Shown here piece by piece: positions 28,134-37,683 of a stretch of 64,000 nucleotides of DNA. The stretch's first letter is position 1. Every line of letters begins with the position of its first letter. The notes under the pieces are model-generated. The model was not told the DNA's origin and made no database searches. It saw only the letters and a list, made by a program, of their open reading frames with translations. The position numbers and the translations under genes are program-made. Origin of the DNA: Rhizobium sp. SL86 (GTDB lineage: Bacteria > Pseudomonadota > Alphaproteobacteria > Rhizobiales > Rhizobiaceae). The DNA lies in the NCBI RefSeq assembly GCF_026672545.1, contig NZ_JAPPRJ010000009.1, forward strand, positions 558,001 through 622,000. The letters are read 5' to 3'.

Positions 28134-28742
28134 TCACCACATGGTGGCGGCGGCACGCGCCGCCCATTGGTGATCATAGGTGTCCTTGTCGAAATCCGCC
28201 TTGGCCGCCTTCAGCATGTCGCCGGGGGTCGGCAGGTTCGCCGGGTCGATGAAGTGTTCCGGATTCCACAGTTCGGCCCGCATCACCGCCCGCGCGCACT
28301 GGAAATACACCTCGTCGATCGTCACCACCGTCACGGAGCGCGGGTGTTTGCCATCCATTTCGAAACTTTGCAGCAGGTCCGGGTCGATCGAAACGACGGC
28401 GCGGCCGTTGATGCGCATCACCGTGTTCGATCCGGGGATCAGGAACATCAGTGCGACCCGTGGATCGCGCACGATGTTGATCAGCGAGTCGACGCGGTTG
28501 TTGCCGCGCCAATCCGGCAGAAGCACCGTCTTTTCGTCGTCGACGCGCACCACGCCGCCAAGATCGCCGCGCGGCGAGCAGTCCAGCCCCTCCGGCCCCA
28601 CCGTTGCCAGTGCCACGAAAGGAGAGGCTTCGATATAGGCACGGTATTCGACGGTCAGTTGCGGCGTCACCTTGACGAGCGCTGCTTCCGATGCGCCGGC
28701 GTAAATCTCGCGCAACTGTTCGGGGCTGGTGATGATGGACAT
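28134..28742 (-). CDS. pyridoxamine 5'-phosphate oxidase family FMN-binding protein
   Basis: A 202-residue protein of the PPOX class (COG3576-like, FMN-dependent). It shows the A-L-A-T-V-G-P-E-G strand, S-P-R-G-D, L-P-D-W-R-G-N-N-R-V-D-S-L and P-G-S-N-T-V-M-R-I-N-G-R-A, typical of split-barrel flavoproteins. Most members have no known substrate; it is not PdxH. It converges with the GGDEF gene (18 bp between stops) and is 62 bp downstream of ltrA. Confidence 0.82.
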   Translation of the reverse strand: MSIITSPEQLREIYAGASEAALVKVTPQLTVEYRAYIEASPFVALATVGPEGLDCSPRGDLGGVVRVDDEKTVLLPDWRGNNRVDSLINIVRDPRVALMFLIPGSNTVMRINGRAVVSIDPDLLQSFEMDGKHPRSVTVVTIDEVYFQCARAVMRAELWNPEHFIDPANLPTPGDMLKAAKADFDKDTYDHQWAARAAATMW

Positions 28743-28804
28743 GGCGTTCCTCCGGTTGGGGCGGGCGGCACGCTAATCCGGTTCCGGTCGACGCTCAAGC
28801 CACG

Positions 28805-30016
28805 CTACTCGCCGTCCAGTTCGCCAACCTCGTCTGATGCGTGTGGTGTGCGCGCAAGGCCGCGATATTCGAGGACGGCCACCAGCAGCAAAGCGCCAAG
28901 CCCGACAAGCCCCGTCCAGAAGGTGTGAAGCCAGAAGCCGGCGGGAATGAACAGCACGGCAAGTGCCATGCCCGCGAGATGGGACCGCGGCAACCTGCCG
29001 GTCGTCACCCGTTTGACGAAGAGGTTGCCGGCGAGAAACAGGATCGGGCCACCGAGGATCACCAGAGCACGGGCCGCATCGCCGGTCTCGCCCGGATGGG
29101 CGAGCAGATGTTCGGCGGAGATTGCGACCAGGATGATACCGGCCACCACCGGCATGTGGCCATAGGTGAAGACGTGCAGCGCCAGTTCGCCCGGCTCGTC
29201 CGTCTCCTCCATCTCCCGTTTCGTCTTCGCCTGGCCGAAATGGAAATAGATCCACCACATCGTAACGCTGGCGAAGAAAGCGGCGACGAAGGTCGCGATC
29301 ACCAGCGGCGAGAGGTCTTCGTCGGCGAAGCTGCGGCCAATGGCAAGGATGCTCTCGCCGAGACAGATCATCACGAAGAGAGCGCAACGTTCGGCCATGT
29401 GCTCGCCGGAAATGTTCCAGTCGCTGGCATGCGAGCGGCCGAGCCCCGGCATGAAGAAACGCACTTCCGGCGCCGCATATTCGATGGCAAGCGCCGAAAA
29501 CCACAGGATGAGCCGCATCTCCTCGCCGCTGAACGCCCCCCACAACCAGAAGAGGGCCGAAAGGCAGAACCACAGGGACACCCGGGCGAAATTGCGCCGG
29601 ACCGCCGGCAAAACGTTGCGGAAGGCATAGACGGCAAACAGCGACCGCCCCAGCTGCATGGCAATATAGGCGCCGGCAAACATCACCCCCTTGTCGCCGA
29701 AGGCGTCAGGAATGGCCGACGACATCAGCAGGCCGAAAAACATCAGGCCGAACAGCATGGCGCGGATCGGCATGCGCGCCGGATCGAGCCAGTTGGTCAC
29801 CCAGGCCGTATGGTTCCAGACCCACCACAGCGCAAGCGCGATCGCCGTACCTTCCAGCAATCGTGGCAGGGAAAATTCCTCGACGATGAAATGCGAGAGC
29901 TGGATCAGCGCAAAGACGAAGACGAGGTCGAAGAACAGCTCGGGAAACCCGACCTGCCTGTCTTCCTGCTCTTCATGGCGCAACCAGTGCCGAGTGCTGT
30001 CCACGCCCTTGGTCAT
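28805..30016 (-). CDS. LtrA family (low temperature requirement protein A) membrane protein
   Basis: A 403-residue polytopic protein with about ten hydrophobic helices. The N-terminal H-E-E-Q-E-D-R-Q-V-G-F-P-E-L-F-F-D-L-V-F-V-F-A block is the hallmark of the LtrA family, first named in Listeria; F-V-M-I-C-L-G-E-S-I-L-A-I-G near residue 210 is also conserved. Role and substrate are not established. It starts at 30016, six bases before the DUF971 stop, so the two genes are probably cotranscribed. Confidence 0.88.
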   Translation of the reverse strand: MTKGVDSTRHWLRHEEQEDRQVGFPELFFDLVFVFALIQLSHFIVEEFSLPRLLEGTAIALALWWVWNHTAWVTNWLDPARMPIRAMLFGLMFFGLLMSSAIPDAFGDKGVMFAGAYIAMQLGRSLFAVYAFRNVLPAVRRNFARVSLWFCLSALFWLWGAFSGEEMRLILWFSALAIEYAAPEVRFFMPGLGRSHASDWNISGEHMAERCALFVMICLGESILAIGRSFADEDLSPLVIATFVAAFFASVTMWWIYFHFGQAKTKREMEETDEPGELALHVFTYGHMPVVAGIILVAISAEHLLAHPGETGDAARALVILGGPILFLAGNLFVKRVTTGRLPRSHLAGMALAVLFIPAGFWLHTFWTGLVGLGALLLVAVLEYRGLARTPHASDEVGELDGE

Positions 30017-30022
30017 CGGGTC

Positions 30023-30421
30023 CTATCTGGCAATTGCCGGGTTGTCGCGGTTCATGCCCTTTTCGGCAAGCTCGGCCTCATAGGCGGCAAACAGCCGCGC
30101 GCCATCTTCGCCGAGTTCGCGCAGGTAACGCCATGTGAAGATGCCGCTGTCATGTCCGTCGTCGAAGGCGATGCGGACCGCATAATTGCCGGCCGCCACC
30201 ACATTGCGGATCGCGACCATGCGTTTTCCGGGCACGGTCACCTTCTGGCCCGGCCCATGCCCCTGCACTTCCGCGGAGGGCGACAGCACCCGCATCGTCT
30301 CGGCGGGGATTGCAAAACGCGCGCCGTCATCGAAGGTCACCGTCAGGGTGCGGCGGTCCTCCGAAACACGCAGTTCGGTCGGCCAGACGTTTTCGGCAGC
30401 CGGAGCATCCAAGCTTTCCAT
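30023..30421 (-). CDS. DUF971 (GBBH-like N-terminal) protein
   Basis: A 132-residue protein with the DUF971 pattern: W-P-T-E-L-R-V at the start, a beta segment, and the C-terminal F-D-D-G-H-D-S-G-I-F-T-W-R-Y-L-R-E-L-G. The same domain occurs at the N-terminus of gamma-butyrobetaine hydroxylases and as stand-alone proteins linked to Fe-S or apbC-like genes. Here it precedes ltrA by 6 bp and is divergent from moaA. No catalytic role is evident. Confidence 0.82.
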   Translation of the reverse strand: MESLDAPAAENVWPTELRVSEDRRTLTVTFDDGARFAIPAETMRVLSPSAEVQGHGPGQKVTVPGKRMVAIRNVVAAGNYAVRIAFDDGHDSGIFTWRYLRELGEDGARLFAAYEAELAEKGMNRDNPAIAR

Positions 30422-30565
30422 TGTCGGAATCCATCCATTCTGAGCACACTACATGGCGCGCAAACGCGACACTGCAAGAGCGACGGACGGCAGCACGCCT
30501 TCCCTTCGTATCCGCCTTGACGGCAACCAGTTCAAGACCCATCTTGGGCGGATGGAGAGATTGCC

Positions 30566-31612
30566 TTGAACAGCCTCGTCAACACCCCCTCGCCCGCCGC
30601 GCGCCTGATCGCCGATCAGGGGCCGATGATCGACCCGTTCGGCCGTGCGGTGACTTATCTGCGCGTTTCGGTGACGGATCGCTGTGATTTCCGCTGCACC
30701 TATTGCATGGCGGAAAACATGACCTTCCTCCCGAAGAAGGATCTTCTGACGCTGGAAGAACTCGACCGGCTCTGTTCCGCCTTCATCGCCAAGGGCGTGC
30801 GCAAGCTCAGGCTGACCGGCGGCGAGCCTTTGGTGCGCAAGAACATCATGTTTCTGGTGCGTGCGCTGGGTCGCCATATCGAGGCAGGCACGCTGGAGGA
30901 GCTGACGCTCACGACCAACGGCTCGCAGCTCGCCCGTTATGCCGACGAACTCTACGACTGCGGCGTGCGGCGCATCAACGTCTCGCTCGACACGCTGAAC
31001 GCGGAGAAATTCCAGGCGATCACCCGTTGGGGCAATTTCGACAAGGTGATGGAAGGCATTGAGGCGGCGCAGAAGGCCGGCCTGAAGATCAAGCTGAACG
31101 CGGTTGCGCTGAAGGGGTTCAACGATCACGAGATCCCCGAGATGCTGCGCTTTGCGCATGGCCGCGGCATGGATCTGACCGTCATCGAAACCATGCCGAT
31201 GGGCGAGATCGATGAGGACCGCACGGATCAGTACATGCCGCTGTCCGATCTCCGGCAAAACCTCGAACAGGAATTCACGCTGGCCGAGATCCCCTACAAG
31301 ACCGGTGGTCCCGCCCGTTATGTCGAGGTCGCGGAGACCGGCGGACGCCTCGGTTTCATCACGCCGATGACGCATAACTTCTGCGAGAGCTGCAATCGGG
31401 TCCGCCTCACCTGCACTGGCACGCTCTATATGTGCCTCGGCCAGAACGATGCCGCGGACCTGCGGACCGCGCTGCGTGCCTCGCCGGACGACGGTTATCT
31501 GTCGGCCGCGATCGATGAGGCGATCACCCGCAAGCCGAAGGGCCACGATTTCATCATCGATCGCAACAACCGCCCCGCCGTGGCCCGCCACATGAGCGTC
31601 ACCGGCGGCTGA
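30566..31612 (+). CDS. moaA: GTP 3',8-cyclase (molybdenum cofactor biosynthesis)
   Basis: Radical SAM enzyme for the first step of molybdenum cofactor synthesis. The 348-residue protein has the N-terminal 4Fe-4S cluster motif C40-x3-C44-x2-C47 in [18 protein letters not shown], and the second cluster [12 protein letters not shown] with a further Cys downstream; the C-terminal G-G is present. The start is TTG at 30566 with GGAGAG about 7 bp upstream; an internal ATG at 30626 (M-I-D-P-F-G) would cut a conserved N-terminal extension. The mobA-mobB genes that complete the cofactor lie 6 kb downstream. Confidence 0.92.
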   Translation: MNSLVNTPSPAARLIADQGPMIDPFGRAVTYLRVSVTDRCDFRCTYCMAENMTFLPKKDLLTLEELDRLCSAFIAKGVRKLRLTGGEPLVRKNIMFLVRALGRHIEAGTLEELTLTTNGSQLARYADELYDCGVRRINVSLDTLNAEKFQAITRWGNFDKVMEGIEAAQKAGLKIKLNAVALKGFNDHEIPEMLRFAHGRGMDLTVIETMPMGEIDEDRTDQYMPLSDLRQNLEQEFTLAEIPYKTGGPARYVEVAETGGRLGFITPMTHNFCESCNRVRLTCTGTLYMCLGQNDAADLRTALRASPDDGYLSAAIDEAITRKPKGHDFIIDRNNRPAVARHMSVTGG

Positions 31613-31615
31613 ACG

Positions 31616-32065
31616 GTGACGCCGCACAGCCTGTCACACGATGTATCCGGATCGCCCGGCCGCAGCTGCGCCGGATGCACCGCCTGCTGTGTGCTGCCGG
31701 AAATCGGCGCGCTGCAGAAGCCGGCGGATCTGCCCTGTCCGCATTGCAGCGTGGGCCAGGGTTGCCGCGCCTACGATCTGCGCCCGCAGCTCTGCCGGGA
31801 CTTTCTCTGTCTCTGGGTGACCGACGATGCACTCGGTGCGCATTGGCAACCATCGCAAACCGGCATGCTGGTCTACCGCCAGGGCGCGCAGCTCACCGTA
31901 CTCGTCGATCCCTCCCGGCACGGCATCTGGCGGAGCGAGCCCCATGCCGCGGATCTCTTGCAGATGGCGCAGAAGACCGAGGCAGAGGGCGGCTACCTCA
32001 TCCTCTTTTGTGGCGAGACGGTCGAGCGCATCCGCCCCTTCATCTCGACTGCAGCGCAAACATAG
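31616..32065 (+). CDS. YkgJ-like cysteine-cluster protein
   Basis: A small protein (149 residues) with the pattern C-A-G-C-T-A-C-C-x(15)-C-P-H-C-x(8)-C-x(6)-L-C-R-D-F-L-C, i.e. the N-terminal C-x2-C-x2-C-C of the YkgJ/UPF0153 zinc or Fe-S cluster family plus a Cys-rich second block. No partner enzyme is known. It starts with GTG 31616, four bases after the moaA stop, so it is in the same transcript. It could be linked to metal-cofactor handling, but that is only a positional hint. Confidence 0.72.
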   Translation: MTPHSLSHDVSGSPGRSCAGCTACCVLPEIGALQKPADLPCPHCSVGQGCRAYDLRPQLCRDFLCLWVTDDALGAHWQPSQTGMLVYRQGAQLTVLVDPSRHGIWRSEPHAADLLQMAQKTEAEGGYLILFCGETVERIRPFISTAAQT

Positions 32066-32097
32066 AAAAGCCGCCCCGGCGTCAAACCGGAGCGGCT
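32064..32097 (-). terminator. intrinsic terminator of the large chemoreceptor gene
   Basis: On the minus strand AGCCGCTCCGG pairs with CCGGGGCGGCT (one mismatch) around a 7-nt loop and is followed by TTTCTATG. It lies 22 bp after the stop at 32119. Confidence 0.72.
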
Positions 32098-32118
32098 GAT
32101 GATGGTTCCTCGACCAGC

Positions 32119-34662
32119 TCAGGCAGCGCGGAAGCGTCCTGCCGAACCCTGACCCTCGCCGAAGGACTGGCCGGTCTTGAAGTGCTCGATCTTGTCGGAC
32201 AGAGCCTCCACCCGACCGCGCAGGCCGTGGATTTCAGCGGTGTTCTCCTCGACCATCGCCGCATTGCGTTGCGTGATCATTTCCACCTCGCCAAGCGCCT
32301 GCGACACCTCATTGATACCGACCGACTGTTCGCCGGTGGCTGACGAAATGTCGGAGACGAGCTTTTGAACCGTGCCGATATGGGCGATGATCTCGGAGAG
32401 CGCCGTGCCCGTCTGCTCGACGAGATGTACGCCGTTTGAAACCTGCTGGGCGCTTGCCGAGATGAGGCCCTTGATCTCCTTGGCGGCATTGGCGCAGCGC
32501 TGGGCAAGTTCCCGCACCTCCTGCGCCACGACCGCAAAACCACGACCTGCCTCGCCGGCACGCGCGGCCTCCACGCCGGCATTCAGCGCCAGGAGGTTCG
32601 TCTGGAAGGCGATCTCGTCGATCACGCCAATGATCGTCGAGATCTTTTCCGACGAGCGGCTGATTTCGCCCATGGCCTGGATCGCACTGGTCACGACCTG
32701 GCCGGACTGGCTGGCAAAGGCCTCCGTCTGGTTCACCGACTGGGCGGTGCGCTGGGCGCTGCCGGCAGTGGTCTTGACGAGATCGCTCAGCTGGCGAAGG
32801 GCGCGGGTCGATTGCTCCAGCGCCGCCGCCTGCTGTTCGGTGCGGCGTGCCAGATCATCGGCGGAAGCGGCCAGATTACCGGTGCCGCTGTTGATGTCAT
32901 CGGCGACGGCCCGCACATCGGCGAGCGTCGCACGCAGCGTCCGCACTGCCTGATTATAGGTGCGCGCCATATCAACGAAGTCGGCCGGCAGGTTGTCGCT
33001 CATCTCGCGCTCGAGATCGCCGTCAGCCAGCAGATGCAGCACGTCGGAGAGCGCCGACAGCGCCTGGCGCTGTTCGTTGGAGATGCGGGCCCGTTCGGCC
33101 GCCCGCTGCTCCTGTTCGGCAGCGGAGGCTTCGCGGGCGGCATTTGCCTCCTGCTCGAGGCGTACGTTTTCGAGAGCTGCATCGCGGAACACGCTGACCG
33201 AGCGCACCATGTCGCCGATCTCGTCGCCGCGTTCGCGGCCGTCGATCTTGACCTCCAGGTCGCCACTTGCAAGCCGCGTCATGATCTCGGTCACGCGGCG
33301 CAGCGGTCCGCGCAGCGTCTCGACCAGCATCAACGCGCCGACGATCGCCAGCAGCGTTCCGATCACGGTGGCGGCAACCGAAAGATTGGCAGAGCGTTCG
33401 CTGTCCTGCTTGCCGGCCTCCTGGGCTTCCGCCACAAAAGTCTTCAGGCCCTGCATGCCACCCGCCAGCCTGTCTTCGGCAACCTTGCGGGCCGCCTTCC
33501 ACTTGGCGGAGAGATCGAGAAGCCCCTGCGACTTGTTCGTCAGGTCATCCAGGATCGGCAGCAGCTGCGGCGCAAAATCCTTCATCGTCTGGTTCTTTTT
33601 GCCAAGCTCTGAGACCTGCTGGCTTGCCGCCGTCAGAGCCCGCACCGTGCTCATGAACTCTTCGCGCGCCTCGTTGGTCAACGCGGTCCGCAGACGCTCG
33701 GTGTGAAGCTGCAACATGTCGTTCAGGCGAAACGCTTCGCCAAGTGCTGTCAGCAGCTTGCGGTTCAGCTGCAGGTCGTCCTCCAGGTTGGCGAACCGGT
33801 CGGCAGCCGTCGAGGTGCTTTTGTCCATTTCCTTGAGGAAGACCTCGCGCACCGGCACCATGGCGGCCACCACCTCGCGAATGGCGGCAGCCTTTTCCGG
33901 CGCGGGCTTGTCGCTTTTGATCAGCCCGTCGATGGCCGCGACCTGTTGTTTGACGGCATCGAGCATGCGCAGGACACGCGACGATGCCTTGCCTTCGACC
34001 TTGGTGAATTCCTTCTGCAAAAGCGCAAGATAGGTCGCAGTCGCACGCGGCAGGGTTTCGTCCTCGGTGACGTTCTTGGCCGCATCGGTGATGGCGTCGA
34101 TCCGCGCGGCAATGCTTTTCAGGACATAGGCGTCAAAGAGCGAGCCCTTGGCGAATTTTTCCTTGCCCTCGCCTTCCTTGCGCACGGTCTCGAACTGGGT
34201 GCTGACGGCGCTGCCCAGCACGCGGATCTCGTCGACGCTCGCTTCCATGGCCTGTTCGGTGCGCGTCAGGCTGCGCTCCAGCTCCCAGAGCGTACCGGTC
34301 GCCTCGCGAAGGGCGGGACCTGTCTGCTGCACGATGGCCAGGCGCTGTTTGTCCTCGGCCGTCGTCACGAGGTCTTCCAGCGTTTTGATGCCACCTTCCT
34401 GCGCCTCGATCGACTGGTTGAGCGTCTTCAGCGTGGTATTGGTTGGGGTCGCCAGGAAACCGAGCAGGGCTGCCTGCAGCCGCTCGAAGTCGCCGATGTT
34501 TTCAATGGTCGCGCGCGTGACCGTCATGTGCCCGTTCAACATCCGTGCGGTATAAAAACCGGCAAGGCCGACGCCCGCGATCAAAAGGATCAGCGGTACA
34601 ACGAACAGAAGAACCTTGGTGACGATCCTGCGGCTCTGCAGCAGACGATCCAGGAACGACAT
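32119..34662 (-). CDS. methyl-accepting chemotaxis protein with large periplasmic sensor domain
   Basis: An 847-residue chemoreceptor. One membrane helix at about residues 12-37, a long helical periplasmic region of about 390 residues (twice the usual four-helix bundle, so perhaps a helical bimodular-type sensor), a second membrane helix near residues 428-450, then HAMP (about 450-505) and the signalling domain with the hairpin-tip motif I-D-E-I-A-F-Q-T-N-L-L-A-L-N-A and E-A-A-R-A-G-E-A-G-R-G-F-A-V-V-A-x-E-V-R. It ends R-F-R-A-A with no CheR/CheB tether. The start MSFLDRLLQSRR at 34662 has GGGGGAG upstream; a longer frame to 34719 was rejected. The ligand is unknown. Confidence 0.9.
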   Translation of the reverse strand: MSFLDRLLQSRRIVTKVLLFVVPLILLIAGVGLAGFYTARMLNGHMTVTRATIENIGDFERLQAALLGFLATPTNTTLKTLNQSIEAQEGGIKTLEDLVTTAEDKQRLAIVQQTGPALREATGTLWELERSLTRTEQAMEASVDEIRVLGSAVSTQFETVRKEGEGKEKFAKGSLFDAYVLKSIAARIDAITDAAKNVTEDETLPRATATYLALLQKEFTKVEGKASSRVLRMLDAVKQQVAAIDGLIKSDKPAPEKAAAIREVVAAMVPVREVFLKEMDKSTSTAADRFANLEDDLQLNRKLLTALGEAFRLNDMLQLHTERLRTALTNEAREEFMSTVRALTAASQQVSELGKKNQTMKDFAPQLLPILDDLTNKSQGLLDLSAKWKAARKVAEDRLAGGMQGLKTFVAEAQEAGKQDSERSANLSVAATVIGTLLAIVGALMLVETLRGPLRRVTEIMTRLASGDLEVKIDGRERGDEIGDMVRSVSVFRDAALENVRLEQEANAAREASAAEQEQRAAERARISNEQRQALSALSDVLHLLADGDLEREMSDNLPADFVDMARTYNQAVRTLRATLADVRAVADDINSGTGNLAASADDLARRTEQQAAALEQSTRALRQLSDLVKTTAGSAQRTAQSVNQTEAFASQSGQVVTSAIQAMGEISRSSEKISTIIGVIDEIAFQTNLLALNAGVEAARAGEAGRGFAVVAQEVRELAQRCANAAKEIKGLISASAQQVSNGVHLVEQTGTALSEIIAHIGTVQKLVSDISSATGEQSVGINEVSQALGEVEMITQRNAAMVEENTAEIHGLRGRVEALSDKIEHFKTGQSFGEGQGSAGRFRAA

Positions 34663-34759
34663 TGCATCTCCCCCATGCCATGCCGGTCGCTCCACAGTCA
34701 TTGGGCACGGGTCAGGCATCGTCCCACCTCATGCGGGCACTCCTGCAAACTGACCAAAA

Positions 34760-34772
34760 CATGTTGAACATG
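34760..34772. promoter_or_regulatory. 13-bp palindrome upstream of the chemoreceptor gene
   Basis: CATGTTGAACATG is a perfect inverted repeat with one central base, about 98 bp before the chemoreceptor start and 143 bp before the divergent DMT transporter start. It could be an operator. A single TTAA-type half box follows at 34775. Chance occurrence is possible. Confidence 0.3.
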
Positions 34773-34914
34773 CGTTAACGAAATCGAACCGATGCGCCGC
34801 TTTTCGTGCCACCACGCTCCAGTACGCGCTCCGGTCCGCCGCCGGACAAAGCAACTGGCCGTTCTGCAATCTATGCTTTAAAGCTCGGGTAAAAATAGGT
34901 CTAGGGAATCGGAA

Positions 34915-35820
34915 ATGAACTTGTCGCAGAATGCCCGCGGTGCGTTGATGATGACGCTCGCCATGGGTGTGTTCACCACCAATGATGCATTCGTGAAAAT
35001 GGTCACGCCCGACATGAACACGGGCCAGATCATGTTCATCCGCGGCACGCTCACCACCATCATGCTGGTGTTTCTGGCGCGGCACTACGGCGTCCTGCAC
35101 CAGTGGCGCATGATGTTCCAGCCGAAGGTTCTATTGCGGTCGGTTTTCGAAATCGGTGCCGCCATCACCTACATCTCGGCGCTGGCCCATATCGATCTGG
35201 CGGTCGCGGCCACCATCCTCCTGTCTCTGCCGCTCGCCGTCACCTTCGGCGCCTGGCTGATCTTCAAGGAAGCGGTCGGCTGGCGGCGCTGGCTGGCGAT
35301 CCTGGTCGGTTTCGCCGGCGTCATCATCGTCTTGCGGCCGGGTCCGGAAGCCTTCGTGCCCGCCTCGCTTCTTGCCGTCAGCGCCGTTTTCTTCACCTCC
35401 GGGCGCGACCTCGTCACCAAACGGATCGCCAGCGGCACGCCGACGCTGATCATCTCGCTGTTTGCCGGGCTGACGAACACGCTGGTGGGCGGCCTTCTGA
35501 TCCCGGTGATGGGCGGCTGGAACCCCGTCAGCCTGTCGGCGCTTCTCTACCTCGCACTGGCCGCCATCCTGATCCTCGCCGGTTATCTGTCGATCATCAT
35601 GGCCATGCGTTCGGGCGAAATCTCCTTTGTTGCCCCCTTCCGTTATACGAGCCTGATCTTTTCGCTGAGCCTCGGTTTCTATTTCTTCGGCGAGACCCCG
35701 GACAGCTACATGGCCGTGGGCGGCAGCCTGATCGTCGCCTCCGGCCTCTATGCCTTCTACCGCGAAAAGGTGCGCGCCCGCACCATCGCGGCGGAAACCC
35801 TGCCGCGCACCCCGCAATGA
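34915..35820 (+). CDS. DMT superfamily (EamA) transporter
   Basis: A 301-residue inner-membrane protein with about ten helices arranged as two EamA repeats. The first repeat begins near R-G-A-L-M-M-T-L-A-M-G-V-F-T-T-N-D and has F-I-R-G-T-L-T; the second ends near residue 285. Such proteins export metabolites, and some import them; no substrate can be assigned. It opens a plus-strand operon with the Bcr/CflA transporter, mobA and mobB. Its start ATG at 34915 (MNLSQNARG) has GGA upstream. Confidence 0.85.
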   Translation: MNLSQNARGALMMTLAMGVFTTNDAFVKMVTPDMNTGQIMFIRGTLTTIMLVFLARHYGVLHQWRMMFQPKVLLRSVFEIGAAITYISALAHIDLAVAATILLSLPLAVTFGAWLIFKEAVGWRRWLAILVGFAGVIIVLRPGPEAFVPASLLAVSAVFFTSGRDLVTKRIASGTPTLIISLFAGLTNTLVGGLLIPVMGGWNPVSLSALLYLALAAILILAGYLSIIMAMRSGEISFVAPFRYTSLIFSLSLGFYFFGETPDSYMAVGGSLIVASGLYAFYREKVRARTIAAETLPRTPQ

Positions 35821-35839
35821 CCGGGCAAGGAACACGACC

Positions 35840-37054
35840 GTGACGAAGCCCGACATCATCTATCTCGACCGCAGCACGCCGCCGCACATCTCCACGCTCG
35901 TCCTCGTGGCGGGGCTTGCAGCGCTCACCATGAACATCTTCCTGCCGTCTCTGGCCAGCATGGCCACCCATTTCGGCACCAGTTATGCCGTCATGCAGCT
36001 TGCCGTCTCCGCCTATCTTGCAGGAACCGCCGCCCTGCAGCTCGTCATCGGCCCGCTGTCGGATCTCTTTGGCCGCCGTCCGGTGATGCTTGGCTGCATC
36101 GCGCTTCTGGCACTCGGCTCGCTGATCTGCCTTTTTGCGCCCAACATCACCGTCTTCATGGTCGGCCGTATCCTGCAGACGGCGATCGTCGCCGGTTTCG
36201 TCCTGTCGCGCGCGATCGTGCGCGACATGGTCTCCGCCAACGAGGCCGCCTCGATGATCGGATACGTCACCATGGGTATGTCGCTCGTTCCGATGGTCGC
36301 GCCGGCGCTCGGCGGCGTGCTGAACGATGCCTATGGCTGGCAGGCGAATTTCGTCGTCATGATCGTTTATGCCCTCGCCTGCCTGCTGATCACCTACCTT
36401 GATCTCGGCGAGACGAACCATCACCGCTCGGCCAGCATCACGGCACAGTTCAAGGCCTGGCCGGAGCTTGTGCGGGCGCCGGCCTTCTGGGGTTATGCGC
36501 TCACCTGCGGTTTCGCTTCCGGCATCTTTTATGCCTTCCTCGGCGGCGCGCCCTTCATCGGCACCGTCATCTATGGCCTGACGCCTGCCATGCTCGGCCT
36601 GCAGTTCATGCTGCTCGCCATCGGTTACACGCTCGGCAACTTCATTTCCGGGCGTTATGCGAGCCGTTTCGGGCTGCTCACCATGATCACCGCCGGCAAT
36701 CTGCTGTCCGTCCTTGGCGTCGCCATCTCGCTTGCCCTGGTCGGATCGGGCAGCGACAGCGCCTTTGCCTTCTTCGGCCCACTTGTGCTGGTCGGACTCG
36801 GCAACGGCGTGACGCTTCCGAGCGCCAACGCGGGGCTGGTCAGCGTGCGCCCGCATCTGGCCGGCTCCGCCTCCGGTCTTGGCGGCGCGCTTTATGTCGG
36901 CGGCGGTGCGGCGCTCTCCGTGCTGGCCGGCTGGATGCTGACGAAAGAGACGGGTGTCATGCCGGTGCTTTTCCTCATGCTGATCTCCGCTATCTTGGCG
37001 CTTGTCTTTACCGAGATGATCCGCCGCACCAGAGAAAGTGATCCCTCCGCATGA
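35840..37054 (+). CDS. Bcr/CflA-type MFS multidrug transporter
   Basis: A 404-residue efflux protein of the drug:H+ antiporter-1 family with 12 helices. The N-terminal block L-P-S-L-A-x-M-A-x-H-F-G and the loop 2-3 motif G-P-L-S-D-L-F-G-R-R-P-V-M are typical of Bcr/CflA; the antiporter motif C is around residues 140-160. The GTG at 35840 with AAGGA 8 bp upstream is chosen over a frame start at 35750 inside the previous gene. It overlaps mobA by 4 bp (ATGA). The drug is unknown. Confidence 0.85.
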   Translation: MTKPDIIYLDRSTPPHISTLVLVAGLAALTMNIFLPSLASMATHFGTSYAVMQLAVSAYLAGTAALQLVIGPLSDLFGRRPVMLGCIALLALGSLICLFAPNITVFMVGRILQTAIVAGFVLSRAIVRDMVSANEAASMIGYVTMGMSLVPMVAPALGGVLNDAYGWQANFVVMIVYALACLLITYLDLGETNHHRSASITAQFKAWPELVRAPAFWGYALTCGFASGIFYAFLGGAPFIGTVIYGLTPAMLGLQFMLLAIGYTLGNFISGRYASRFGLLTMITAGNLLSVLGVAISLALVGSGSDSAFAFFGPLVLVGLGNGVTLPSANAGLVSVRPHLAGSASGLGGALYVGGGAALSVLAGWMLTKETGVMPVLFLMLISAILALVFTEMIRRTRESDPSA

Positions 37055-37683
37055 AAGGTCAGGAACCCCTCAACCCACCGGCGGTCATTCTCGCCGGCGG
37101 CCTCTCACGCCGCATGGGTCATGACAAGGCCGGCGTCATGCTCGGCAACCGATCGCTGCTGGATCATGTTGTTGCCCGCCTCCTGCCGCAGGTCTCGGCC
37201 ATTGCGCTCAACGCGCATCCCGACGTTCACGCCCCGCACGGCCTGCCGGTGATTGCCGACGTCGTTGCCGGCCATCGCGGCCCGCTCGCCGGCATCCTGA
37301 CGGCGATGCGCCACGGCGCCGAACAGCACGCGCATGCCTCGCACGTTCTGACCGTGCCGATCGACAGCCCCTTTCTGCCGCATGATCTGGTCACGCGCCT
37401 GGCCGAGGAAGCCCATGCTAATGACGCAATCGCGATTGCCGCTTCGGCAGGTGCGATGCACCCCGTCTGCGGTCTTTGGCCGGTCTCGCTCGCCGATGCG
37501 CTGCAGGCCTTCCTCGACGGCCCGGACGAACCCCGCGTCAAAACCTTCCTGGAGGGGCAGAAGACCGCGCTGGTGGATTTCCCGCTGATCGAGACGGCGC
37601 AAGGCCCGCTCGATCCGTTCCTGAACCTTAACACGCCGGACGACCTGAAGAGCGCCGAAACCTTCCTGTCGGAGGCTGGATGA
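37051..37683 (+). CDS. mobA: molybdenum cofactor guanylyltransferase
   Basis: Attaches GMP to molybdopterin to make the MGD form of the cofactor. The 210-residue protein has the nucleotide-binding loop L-A-G-G-L-S-R-R-M-G-H-D-K-A, I-A-D-V-V-A-G-H-R-G-P-L-A-G and the P-I-D-S-P-F core. Its ATG overlaps the stop of the MFS gene (ATGA at 37051-37054) and the gene overlaps mobB by four bases in the same way, so all are translationally coupled. Confidence 0.9.
   Translation: MKGQEPLNPPAVILAGGLSRRMGHDKAGVMLGNRSLLDHVVARLLPQVSAIALNAHPDVHAPHGLPVIADVVAGHRGPLAGILTAMRHGAEQHAHASHVLTVPIDSPFLPHDLVTRLAEEAHANDAIAIAASAGAMHPVCGLWPVSLADALQAFLDGPDEPRVKTFLEGQKTALVDFPLIETAQGPLDPFLNLNTPDDLKSAETFLSEAG

Noticed and set aside
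28841-30520. Plus-strand frame of about 560 codons opposite ltrA and DUF971
   Set aside because: Antisense shadow of clear family members; no ribosome site or known motif.
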